A stretch of DNA of 64,000 nt from Amycolatopsis australiensis (GTDB lineage Bacteria > Actinomycetota > Actinomycetes > Mycobacteriales > Pseudonocardiaceae). The DNA lies in assembly GCF_900119165.1 (NCBI RefSeq), contig NZ_FPJG01000006.1, positions 4,588,001-4,652,000 of the forward strand, given 5' to 3'. The notes beneath the pieces were generated by a model that ran no database searches, was not told the DNA's origin, and saw only the letters and a list, made by a program, of their open reading frames with translations. Position numbers and translations under genes: made by a program. Positions 1 through 7,543 of the stretch are shown here, piece by piece (positions within the stretch are counted from its first letter, which is position 1; every line of letters begins with the position of its first letter).

Positions 1-290
1 CCGCGAAGTCCGGTCGCGCCGAGGCCGCCGGCATGACCCAGGCCGCCGCGATCGACGTCACCACCCAGCAGAAGGGGCAGTACGAGTACGTGACGCAGAC
101 CGAGGAGCAAGGAGCCACAAAGGACAACCTGGCGCTCTACACGCCGAAGTCCGCCAAGCTCGGCCCGGTGCTGCAGAAGGCGTTCGAGGAACTGTTCCGC
201 AACGGCACCTACGCCCGGATCATGCACCAGTGGGGCCTGGACGAGGTCACGGTCCCGCAGCCGCTGTTCGACGTGGCGTCCGCGAAATGA
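1..290 (+). CDS. Amino-acid ABC transporter substrate-binding protein (C-terminal fragment)
   Basis: Only the last ~95 codons are in the window; the reading frame is open from base 3, so the gene starts upstream. The residues (a segment ending in a lysine-rich stretch, then LQKAFEELFRNGTYARIMHQWGL) have the form of the closing helix of family 3 solute-binding proteins, which capture polar amino acids or related acids outside the membrane and hand them to the permease. The stop overlaps the ATG of the permease gene (ATGA), showing translational coupling. The ligand cannot be read from this fragment. The family call rests on the C-terminal pattern and, more strongly, on the permease and ATPase that follow. 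Confidence 0.8.
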   Translation, partial: AKSGRAEAAGMTQAAAIDVTTQQKGQYEYVTQTEEQGATKDNLALYTPKSAKLGPVLQKAFEELFRNGTYARIMHQWGLDEVTVPQPLFDVASAK

Positions 291-1162
291 CCGCGATGTC
301 CACAGTGGAGGAGACGACGACCGCCCGCGACGACGTCGCCGGGTCCCGCGCCCGGATCCGGCCGCTGCGCTGGCTGTCCGTGCTCGTGCTGGCGGTGCTC
401 GCCGCGCAGCTGGCCGTGTTCCTGATCGGCAATTCCCGGTTCCAGTGGGACGTCGTCGCGAAGTACCTCTTCGAGAAGAGCGTGCTGGCGGGCCTCGGCA
501 CGACCGTGCTGCTCGCGGTCGCGGCCATGGTGCTCGGCTCGCTGGCCGGCGGCGTGGTCGCCGCGATGCAGCTGAGCGCGTTCGGCCCCGCGCGGTGGGT
601 CGCGACGCTGTGGGTGGGCCTGTTCCGCGGCATCCCGCCGCTGGTGCAGCTGATCTTCTGGTTCAACCTCGCCTACCTGCTGCCGAAGCTGTCGATCGGC
701 ATCCCGTTCGGCCCGGTCTTCGGCACCTGGGACGCCAACACCGTCATCACGCCGCTGACCGCCGCGGTGATCGGCCTGTCGCTGGTCGAATCGGCGTACC
801 TGGCGGAGATCTTCCGCGCCGGGGTGGCGTCGGTCGACCCCGGCCAGCGCGACGCGGCCCGCGCGATGGGCTACCCACCGGCGCAGACGCTGCTGCGGAT
901 CGTCCTGCCGCAGGCGATGCGGGTGATCATCCCGCCCGCCGGGAGCCAATTCATCAACGTGCTCAAGGGCACCGCGCTCGTGTCGGTCATCGCGATGTCG
1001 GACCTGCTGCACTCGGTGCAGGTGATCTACAACCGCACCTACGAGATCGTGCCGATGCTGCTGGTCGCCTGCTTCTGGTACCTCGTCGTGGTCACCGTCC
1101 TGACGGCCGGGCAGCGCCGGCTGGAACGCCGCTTCTCGCGCGGGCACCGGAGCAGCCGATGA
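287..1162 (+). CDS. Amino-acid ABC transporter permease (HisM/GlnP type)
   Basis: 291-residue inner-membrane permease of the polar amino-acid uptake family. Hydrophobic segments are visible from about residue 25 onward, and the EAA loop that docks the ATPase is clear (AGVASVDPGQRDAARAMGY followed by LRIVLPQAM). The start at 287 forms an ATGA overlap with the preceding stop; an in-frame ATG three codons later is an alternative. It has the HisM/GlnP signature GLFRGIPPLVQLIFWFN. A single permease gene suggests a homodimer. It works with the substrate-binding protein upstream and the ATPase downstream. The substrate is not determinable from sequence; the downstream CoA-handling genes suggest an amino or hydroxy acid. 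Confidence 0.93.
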   Translation: MTAMSTVEETTTARDDVAGSRARIRPLRWLSVLVLAVLAAQLAVFLIGNSRFQWDVVAKYLFEKSVLAGLGTTVLLAVAAMVLGSLAGGVVAAMQLSAFGPARWVATLWVGLFRGIPPLVQLIFWFNLAYLLPKLSIGIPFGPVFGTWDANTVITPLTAAVIGLSLVESAYLAEIFRAGVASVDPGQRDAARAMGYPPAQTLLRIVLPQAMRVIIPPAGSQFINVLKGTALVSVIAMSDLLHSVQVIYNRTYEIVPMLLVACFWYLVVVTVLTAGQRRLERRFSRGHRSSR

Positions 1163-1944
1163 GCGCGCCGGTGCTGCGGATCAGCGACGTCCGCAAGGAG
1201 TTCGGGACGGTGACCGCGCTGGACGGGGTCAGCCTCGACGTGCACGAGGGGGAGACGGTCGTGGTGATCGGGCCGTCCGGGTCCGGCAAGTCGACGCTCG
1301 TGCGCTGCGCCCACCAGCTGGAGTCCATCGACGGCGGCGCGATGTACCTCGACGGCGAGCTGCTCGGGCACCGGCGCTCGCCCGGCGGCCTGCGCGCGCT
1401 GAGCGAACGGAAGATCGCCGCCCAGCGGCGCCGGATGAGCATGGTGTTCCAGCAGTTCAACCTGTTCCCGCAGTTCACCGTGCTGCGGAACGTGACCGAC
1501 GCGGCGGTCCGCGTGCACGGCCGCGAGCGGTCCGCAGTGGAGGCCGAAGCGCGGGAGCTGCTGGCGCGCATCGGCCTGGCCGGCCGCGAGGACCACTACC
1601 CGCGCCAGCTGTCGGGCGGGCAGCAGCAGCGGGTCGCCATCGCCCGCGCCGTGCTGGTCCGGCCGCGGATCATGCTGTTCGACGAGCCGACGAGCGCGCT
1701 CGATCCCGAGCTGGTCGAAGAGGTCCTGGCCGTGCTGCGCGACCTCGCCGCGGCGGGCACCACGATGGTCGTGGTCACCCACGAGATGGCCTTCGCGCGC
1801 GAGGCGGCCGACCGGTGCGTGTTCATGGAGGCGGGCCGGATCGTCGAGGAAGGCGCGCCGGACGAGCTGTTCGCCCGGCCGCGCACCGACCGGCTGCGGG
1901 CCTTCCTCTCCCGTCATCTGTCCGAAAAGGAGGGTGTTTCGTGA
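1159..1944 (+). CDS. Amino-acid ABC transporter ATP-binding protein (GlnQ type)
   Basis: 261-residue ABC ATPase that powers the importer. All motifs are intact: Walker A GPSGSGKST, Q-loop in MVFQQFNLFPQFTVL, signature LSGGQQQR, Walker B IMLFDEPTSALDPE and the H-loop VVVTHEM. The start codon at 1159 overlaps the permease stop (ATGA). The length is usual for the GlnQ/HisP group, though the insert after Walker A (about residues 65-90, HRRSPGGLRALSERKIAAQ) is slightly longer than in textbook members, as is common in actinobacteria. It is part of the continuous operon running to at least 6572. Confidence 0.95.
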   Translation: MSAPVLRISDVRKEFGTVTALDGVSLDVHEGETVVVIGPSGSGKSTLVRCAHQLESIDGGAMYLDGELLGHRRSPGGLRALSERKIAAQRRRMSMVFQQFNLFPQFTVLRNVTDAAVRVHGRERSAVEAEARELLARIGLAGREDHYPRQLSGGQQQRVAIARAVLVRPRIMLFDEPTSALDPELVEEVLAVLRDLAAAGTTMVVVTHEMAFAREAADRCVFMEAGRIVEEGAPDELFARPRTDRLRAFLSRHLSEKEGVS

Positions 1945-3080
1945 TCACCGTCGGCGCCGTCGGCGACCTCATCCTGGACGAGCCGGACCCGGCGTCCTTC
2001 CTCGCCCCGGCCGCGCCGCTGCTGCGCGGGCTGGACCTGGCCATCGGCCACGTCGAAGTCCCGCACTCGACGACGACGGTCCAGCGCAGCACCGACGTCC
2101 CCGCCCCGCCGGCGGACCCGGCCGCGCTGAAGGCGGTGGCCGGCGCCGGATTCGCCGTCGTCACGCTGGCGGGCAACCACATCTGCGACGCGGGCGACGA
2201 AGGCCTCGCCGACACGATCGCGCACGCCCGCGCCGCCGGGATGGCGACGGCCGGGGCCGGCCCGGACCTCGCCGAGGCCCGGCGCCCGGCGATCGCCGAA
2301 CGCGGCGGGCTGCGGATCGGGGTGCTGTCGTACAACTGCGTCGGCCCGCGCGACTCGTGGGCCACCTCCCGCAAGCCCGGCTGCGCCTACGTGCACGTGC
2401 TCACCCACTACGAGCTGGACCACGCCAGCCCGGGCGGCCCGCCGAAGATCTACACCTTCGCCGACCCGGACAGCGTCGAGGCGATGGCCGACGACGTGCG
2501 CCGGCTGCGGGAAGCGGCCGACGTCGTGCTCGTGTCGCTGCACAAGGGTGTCGGGCACACCCCGGCTGTCGTGGCGATGTACGAAAGCCCGGTCGCCCGC
2601 GCCGCGATCGGCGCCGGCGCCGACGCGGTGTTCTCCCACCACGCGCACATCATGCGCGGCATCGAAGTCCACCGGGGACGGCCGATCTTCCACGGGCTGG
2701 GCAACTTCGCCACCGTCACCCACGCCCTGACGCCGGGCGCGGGCGCCGGCGCGGACGAGCTGCGCGTGTGGGCCGAACGGCGGACGAAGCTCTACGGCTT
2801 CGCGCCCGACCCGGACATGCCGTTCTTCCCGTTCCACCCCGAAAGCCGCAACACCGCCATCGCCTTCTGCCGCTTCGACGAGACCGGGCTGCGCGAAGCC
2901 GGGTTTGTCCCGTGCTGGATCGACGACCGCGGCCGTCCGGTGCCGGTCGGTGGCACCGAGCGCGGCGAAGCCGTCACGAACTACGTCGAGCAGATCACCC
3001 GCGGGGCCCGGCTCAACGGCCGGTTCACCGCCCGCGGCCGCGAAGTGCTCGTCGATCTCACCGAGGGGGTTCCCGCATGA
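1941..3080 (+). CDS. CapA-family (PGA_cap) metallophosphatase-like protein
   Basis: 379 residues, GTG start at 1941 overlapping the ATPase stop and preceded by a good AAGGAGGG ribosome site. It carries the calcineurin-like metal motifs of the CapA/PgsA family: GAVGDLILDEP near the N-terminus, TLAGNHICDAG, VVLVSLHKG, and FSHHAHIMRGIEV followed by HGLGNF. Family members take part in poly-gamma-glutamate capsule handling, but many actinobacterial homologues sit in catabolic or natural-product clusters with unproven roles. No signal peptide or membrane anchor is seen, unlike capsule CapA, so it is probably cytoplasmic. Its position between an amino-acid importer and CoA enzymes suggests action on the imported compound or a phosphorylated or amide-linked derivative; that is inference. 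Confidence 0.85.
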   Translation: MITVGAVGDLILDEPDPASFLAPAAPLLRGLDLAIGHVEVPHSTTTVQRSTDVPAPPADPAALKAVAGAGFAVVTLAGNHICDAGDEGLADTIAHARAAGMATAGAGPDLAEARRPAIAERGGLRIGVLSYNCVGPRDSWATSRKPGCAYVHVLTHYELDHASPGGPPKIYTFADPDSVEAMADDVRRLREAADVVLVSLHKGVGHTPAVVAMYESPVARAAIGAGADAVFSHHAHIMRGIEVHRGRPIFHGLGNFATVTHALTPGAGAGADELRVWAERRTKLYGFAPDPDMPFFPFHPESRNTAIAFCRFDETGLREAGFVPCWIDDRGRPVPVGGTERGEAVTNYVEQITRGARLNGRFTARGREVLVDLTEGVPA

Positions 3081-4315
3081 CCGACCAGCCACTGGCCGGC
3101 CGCACCGTCATCGACCTGACCACCGCGCTCGCCGGGCCGTACGCGACGCTGCTGCTCGCCGGGCTCGGCGCGACCGTGATCAAGGTGGAAAACCCCGCCA
3201 CCGGCGGGGATTCCTCCCGCAACAACGCGCCGTACGTCGGCCGCGACGGGCTGAACCTCGCCCGGCGGCACGAAGACGACCTCTCGGTGTCGATGCTGCT
3301 GCGCGGCCGCAACAAGCTCAGCGTCACGCTCGACCTGAAGAACCCGCGCTCGCACGCCGTGTTCACCGACCTGGTCCGCGACGCCGACGTGCTGGTGGAG
3401 AACTACAGCCCGGGCGTCACCGGGCGGCTCGGCATCTCCTACGACCGGGTCCGCGAGATCAACCCCCGGCTCGTCTACACCTCGATCAGCGGCTTCGGCG
3501 CCCAGGGCGGGCCGGGGTCCGGCAAGGCGATGGACTCGATCATCCAGGCGCTGAGCGGCGTGATGATGACCGCCGGCGAGCCCGACGAGGGCCCGGTCCG
3601 GTTCGGCCTGCCGATCGGCGACCTGCTCGCGCCGCTGTTCGCCGTCGTCGGCACGGTGTCGGCGCTGCTGCAGGCCGAGCACACCGGCGAGGGCCAGCAC
3701 GTGGACGTGTCGATGCTCGGCGCGCTGACCTCGCTGGTGGCGTGCGAGCCGTTCGACGCCTTCGAAGCGGTCGGCCTGCCGCAGCGCACCGGGTCGATGG
3801 TGCCGCGGCTGGCGCCGTTCGGGATCCTGCCCGCCGCCGACGGGTACGTCGCGCTCTGCGCGCCGACCGACGCGTTCGCCCACGGCGTCCTCCGGGCCAT
3901 CGGGCGCCCCGAGCTGGCCGATGACGACCGCTACCGCACGCGTGACCAGCGGGTCCGCGCGGCCGACGAGCTGCACGGGCTCATCCGCGAGTGGTGCCGG
4001 GCCCGGCCGCTGTCGGAGATCCTCGCCGCCTTCACCGCCGAAGGCGTTCCGGCGGCGGAGGTCCGGGAACCGCGTGACGCCGTCCGTGACCCGCTGGTCC
4101 TGGCGCGGGAGGAGGTCGTGCCGCTGCGGCACCCGCGCCACGGCGCGGTGGCCGATCTGGCCGGGACCGGCGTGCCGATCCGGTTCTCCGCCGCGCGCGT
4201 CTCGCTCGAACGGCCCGCGCCCGCGCTCGGCGAGCACAACGAGCACGTCTACCGCGAACTGCTCGGCTACAGCGAAGAGCAGCTGGCGGAACTGGTGGCG
4301 GAGGCCGTGATTTGA
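3077..4315 (+). CDS. Class III CoA-transferase (CaiB/BaiF/FldA family)
   Basis: 412 residues; ATG overlaps the CapA-like stop by four bases. The N-terminus LAGRTVIDLTTALAGPYATLLLAGLGATVIKVENP is diagnostic of family III CoA-transferases, which move CoA between carboxylic acids through an aspartyl-CoA intermediate. The expected catalytic Asp lies in the LKNPRSHAVFTDLVRDADVLVENYSPG to RLGISYDRV region typical of the family. In the anaerobic amino-acid pathways (carnitine, phenyllactate, 2-hydroxyglutarate) such a transferase makes the hydroxyacyl-CoA substrate for the dehydratase encoded by the next two genes. The gene order transferase - dehydratase subunit - dehydratase subunit matches fldABC; the acyl group used here is unknown. 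Confidence 0.9.
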   Translation: MTDQPLAGRTVIDLTTALAGPYATLLLAGLGATVIKVENPATGGDSSRNNAPYVGRDGLNLARRHEDDLSVSMLLRGRNKLSVTLDLKNPRSHAVFTDLVRDADVLVENYSPGVTGRLGISYDRVREINPRLVYTSISGFGAQGGPGSGKAMDSIIQALSGVMMTAGEPDEGPVRFGLPIGDLLAPLFAVVGTVSALLQAEHTGEGQHVDVSMLGALTSLVACEPFDAFEAVGLPQRTGSMVPRLAPFGILPAADGYVALCAPTDAFAHGVLRAIGRPELADDDRYRTRDQRVRAADELHGLIREWCRARPLSEILAAFTAEGVPAAEVREPRDAVRDPLVLAREEVVPLRHPRHGAVADLAGTGVPIRFSAARVSLERPAPALGEHNEHVYRELLGYSEEQLAELVAEAVI

Positions 4316-5343
4316 GCGCCGGGCATCCCACGATCGGGTACGTCGGCGCCGACGTCCCGGTCGAGCTGATCACCGCGGCGGGGCTGCGGCCACTGCGGCT
4401 GGCCGGAAAGCCCGGCGCCGGCAGCGAACCGGGCGACCGCTACCTGGGCCGCGGCGTGGACCCCGTCGCCCGCTCGGTCCTGACGCGGATCCTCGCCGGG
4501 GACTACGGGCCGCTGGAAGCCATCGTGGTCTCCCGCGACTGCGAGGCGTCGCTGCGGTTGTTCTACGCCCTGCGCGAGCTGCACCGGGTCGAGCCGGAGC
4601 TGCGGCTGCCGCCGGTGCGGCTGGTGGACGTCCTGCACCTGCCGCACCACACGACCACCCGGTACGTCCACGCGAAGATCGCGCAGCTGCGCGCGTGGCT
4701 GGGCCGGTGGCGGCCGATCGGCGACGACGACCTCGCCGCGGCCGTCACCGCGCACGACACGCTGCGGCGGTCGCTCGGCAGGCTCGCCGCGCTGCGCCGG
4801 GCCAACCGGCTGAGCGGCACCCGGTTTCTCGAGGTCGTCGCCGCGACCACCACGCTGCCGGTCACCGACGCCACGGCGCTCGTCGACCGCCTGCTGGCCG
4901 AAGCGGCCGACCTGCCGGCGGCCGGCGGGACGCGGCTGTTCCTGACCGGGAGTTCCCACGACTGCCCGGGCGTGTACGAAACGTTGGAGCGCAACGGTTT
5001 CCTCGTCGTGGGCGAGGACCACGACTGGGGCGAGCTGCTGTTCGCGCGCACCTGCGCGGAGCCGACGGAACTCGCGCTGGCCGAGCGCTACCAGCACAAC
5101 GGCCCGGCCGCGCCCCGCGCGTCCATCCGGCAGCGCGCCGCCCACACCGCCGCGGCCGCCCGCGCTTGCGGAGCGGAGGTCTTGTTCTCCTACGCGCGCG
5201 TCCACGACGACGCGCCACCGTGGGACTTCCCGGCGCAGCGGGCCGCGACCGGGCTGCCGGCGGTGCTGGCGGAGCACCAGCCGTACGGCGAGCTGACCGC
5301 CGAAGCGCTGGCGGCGCTCGTCCCGGCGGGAGCCGTGGCATGA
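4312..5343 (+). CDS. 2-hydroxyacyl-CoA dehydratase/benzoyl-CoA reductase-like subunit (small)
   Basis: 343 residues with a TTG start overlapping the CoA-transferase stop. The N-terminus (PTIGYVGADVPVELITAAGLRPLRLAG) and the later LFLTGSSHD...VVGEDHDWGELLF segment match the HgdB/FldC/BcrC-like fold, whose classic members bind a [4Fe-4S] cluster and dehydrate 2-hydroxyacyl-CoA by a ketyl radical. Of the usual ligand positions, one cysteine seems kept (VVSRDCEAS), but the site normally VCP reads VDP (GVDPVARS) and the usual D-x-C site reads EDHDWGE. It may therefore not hold a conventional cluster. Motif alignment is from memory, not computed. Coupled to the next gene by an ATGA overlap. Confidence 0.75.
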   Translation: MSAGHPTIGYVGADVPVELITAAGLRPLRLAGKPGAGSEPGDRYLGRGVDPVARSVLTRILAGDYGPLEAIVVSRDCEASLRLFYALRELHRVEPELRLPPVRLVDVLHLPHHTTTRYVHAKIAQLRAWLGRWRPIGDDDLAAAVTAHDTLRRSLGRLAALRRANRLSGTRFLEVVAATTTLPVTDATALVDRLLAEAADLPAAGGTRLFLTGSSHDCPGVYETLERNGFLVVGEDHDWGELLFARTCAEPTELALAERYQHNGPAAPRASIRQRAAHTAAAARACGAEVLFSYARVHDDAPPWDFPAQRAATGLPAVLAEHQPYGELTAEALAALVPAGAVA

Positions 5344-6572
5344 CCGGGCGGCTGGCGTCGGCGACCACCGCGACCGCCCACCAGCGCGCGTGGTTCGCCC
5401 GGATGCGGGAGGAGGTCGCCGCCGGGGCACCGCTCGCGCTGGTCAACGCGGACGCGCCCCAGGAGGTCTTCCGCGCGATGGGGATCCCGTACGTCGTCAA
5501 CCAGTGGTGGGCCTCGATCGTCGCGGCGAAACGCCGGACCCAGCGCTACCTGGGCCTGCTGCGCGCACGCGGCTACCCCGACTACGTCGAGCAGTACAGC
5601 GCGACGTCGCTGGCGTCGGCGTTCGAAGACGATCCCGGTCAGGCGCCGTGGGGCGGCCTGCCGAAGCCGTCGATCGTGCTCGGCGAGACCACCGGCGACG
5701 CCGCCCGCAAGATCTTCGACGTCTGGGCCGCGCAGCCCGGCGTGACGTACTACCCCTTGGAGAGCGCGGCGGAGAACGCCGTGCCCGAGCGGTGGTGGGA
5801 GCTCATGCCGCACCGCTGGGAGGAGGCGATCGGCCGCGACCGGCTCGACCTGCTGACCGGCGAGCTGACCGGGCTGATCCGGTTCCTCGAGCAGACCACC
5901 GGCCGGGTGTTCTCCGAGACGCGGTTCCGGCACGTCATGGCGCTGGTCAACGAGCAGCAGGAGTGGAACCGGCGCACCCGCGACCTCATCGCCGCCGCCC
6001 GGCCGTGCCCGATCGCGGTCACCGACGGCATCCCGAGCGTCATGGTGCCCCAGTGGCACCGCGGCACGGAGTGGGCCCGCGACGCCGCCCGCGCGTTCCA
6101 CGACGAGGTGCGCGAGCGGATCGGCGCCGGTGTCGCCGTCTGCCCGGACGAACGCCTGCGGCTGATGTGGATCGGCCGCGGGCTGTGGTTCGACCTGGAC
6201 TTCTACCAGCGGTTCCAGCGCTCGCACGGCGCGGTGTTCGTCTGGTCGATGTACCTGGCCATCGCCGCCGACGGCTACCTGCGCTACGGCGACGATCCGC
6301 TGCGCGCGCTGGCCGCCCGCTTCGCCGCCTTCGGCGACCAGCTCTACACGCCGCCGTGGTCGGCCGAGTGGTACGTCAAGGAAGCCCGCCACCACGGCGT
6401 CGACGGGGTGGTGCACCTCGTTTCCGACGACGCCCGCGGCAGCTACTTCACCACCCGCGCCCTGCGGGCCGCGGGCATCCCGGTGCTGGAACTGCACGCC
6501 GACAACGTCGACGCGCGCACCGGGGCCGATCTCACCGCGCGGATGAGCGCGTGGCTCGACGAACTGACCTGA
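5340..6572 (+). CDS. 2-hydroxyacyl-CoA dehydratase-like subunit (large), cysteine-poor
   Basis: 410 residues, ATG overlapping the previous stop. LVNADAPQEVFRAMGIPYVVNQWWASIVAAKR is the characteristic N-terminal segment of HgdA/FldB/BcrB proteins, and the rest follows that fold. Classic members hold a [4Fe-4S] cluster through three cysteines; here the expected sites read PDYVEQYSAT, GETTGDAARK and LVSDDARGSYF, none with Cys. Only two cysteines are visible in the whole protein (AARPCPI, VAVCPDE), and neither is at a ligand site. No activator ATPase of the HgdC/FldI type is in the window. An oxygen-tolerant, non-radical or purely binding role is possible; the function is unknown. Confidence 0.72.
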   Translation: MTGRLASATTATAHQRAWFARMREEVAAGAPLALVNADAPQEVFRAMGIPYVVNQWWASIVAAKRRTQRYLGLLRARGYPDYVEQYSATSLASAFEDDPGQAPWGGLPKPSIVLGETTGDAARKIFDVWAAQPGVTYYPLESAAENAVPERWWELMPHRWEEAIGRDRLDLLTGELTGLIRFLEQTTGRVFSETRFRHVMALVNEQQEWNRRTRDLIAAARPCPIAVTDGIPSVMVPQWHRGTEWARDAARAFHDEVRERIGAGVAVCPDERLRLMWIGRGLWFDLDFYQRFQRSHGAVFVWSMYLAIAADGYLRYGDDPLRALAARFAAFGDQLYTPPWSAEWYVKEARHHGVDGVVHLVSDDARGSYFTTRALRAAGIPVLELHADNVDARTGADLTARMSAWLDELT

Positions 6573-6592
6573 CCGTCCAGAAAGGACTCTCG

Positions 6593-7531
6593 ATGGGCAA
6601 GGCTTTCCGCACCCCGGCTCTGGTCGCCGCGGCGACCGCCCTCGTCGCCGTGACCGCGGCGCTCGTTCCCGGCGCGCACGGCACCGGCACCGACGTCGCC
6701 GCGGCGGCCGCGCCGGCTCCGCCCGCGGCCGCGGTGTTCCACCCCGTGGTCCGCGAAGCCGCGGCCCGGACGGGGGACTACGCCGCCGAGTACACCGTCT
6801 ACCGGCCCGCGGACCTGGACCAGCTGCGCGACCGGCTGCCGGTCGTGGTGTTCGGCAACGGCGCGTGCCGCCACGTCAGCAACGACGAGCTGCTGACGCT
6901 GGAGACGCTGCTCGCCGCGCACGGGTTCGCCGTCGTGGCCGTCGGCGGGTTCGCCGAGCCTGCGCTGACCGAGAACGGCAGCCCGGAGCCGTCGGTCATC
7001 ACCGACGCGATCACCTGGGCCGAGCGGGAGAACGGCCGCCGGGGCAGTGCCCTGCGGGACCGGCTCGACACCCGGCGGATCGGGGTCGCCGGCCACTCGT
7101 GCGGCGGCATCGAAGCGCTCGTCGCCGGCGCGGATCCCCGGGTGAAGTCGGTGCTCTCGCTCGACAGCGGGTTCTTCGCCGACGGCACCCTCGGCTACGG
7201 CCGCGAGAACCTGCGCAACCTGCACACACCGGCGATGTTCGTCGACGGCGGCCCGAACGACGTCGCCTACCCCAACAGCGGCGCCAACTACGACCTCGTC
7301 ACCGTTCCCGCCGTCCGGGCCACCAATCCGGCCGCGGGCCACACCGGCTTCGTCTACGGGCAGCGCGACGGCAACCCCGACCCGAGCGTCCGCGAGGAAG
7401 CCGTGCGCGTCCTGGTCAACTGGTTCGACTTCACCCTCAACGGCAGCCGCTCGGCGCGCGGCTACCTCCTCGGCGCGGAATGCGGCCTGTGCACGACACC
7501 GGGCTGGACCGTCACCAGCAAGAACTTCTGA
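6593..7531 (+). CDS. Secreted alpha/beta hydrolase
   Basis: 312 residues with an N-terminal signal peptide (positively charged start, hydrophobic run to about residue 27, then an Ala/Pro-rich stretch). The nucleophile elbow GHSCGG puts the catalytic serine near residue 169; FVDGGPNDVAY and NPAAGHTGFVYG are plausible acid and histidine regions. It starts 20 bases after the dehydratase-like gene, with a GAAAGGA-like site (AGAAAGGACT) before ATG 6593, so it may be the distal part of the same operon. The substrate cannot be told from sequence; it may release an ester- or amide-bound precursor outside the cell for the importer upstream, which is inference. Confidence 0.8.
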   Translation: MGKAFRTPALVAAATALVAVTAALVPGAHGTGTDVAAAAAPAPPAAAVFHPVVREAAARTGDYAAEYTVYRPADLDQLRDRLPVVVFGNGACRHVSNDELLTLETLLAAHGFAVVAVGGFAEPALTENGSPEPSVITDAITWAERENGRRGSALRDRLDTRRIGVAGHSCGGIEALVAGADPRVKSVLSLDSGFFADGTLGYGRENLRNLHTPAMFVDGGPNDVAYPNSGANYDLVTVPAVRATNPAAGHTGFVYGQRDGNPDPSVREEAVRVLVNWFDFTLNGSRSARGYLLGAECGLCTTPGWTVTSKNF

Positions 7532-7543
7532 CAGGAGCACGAC

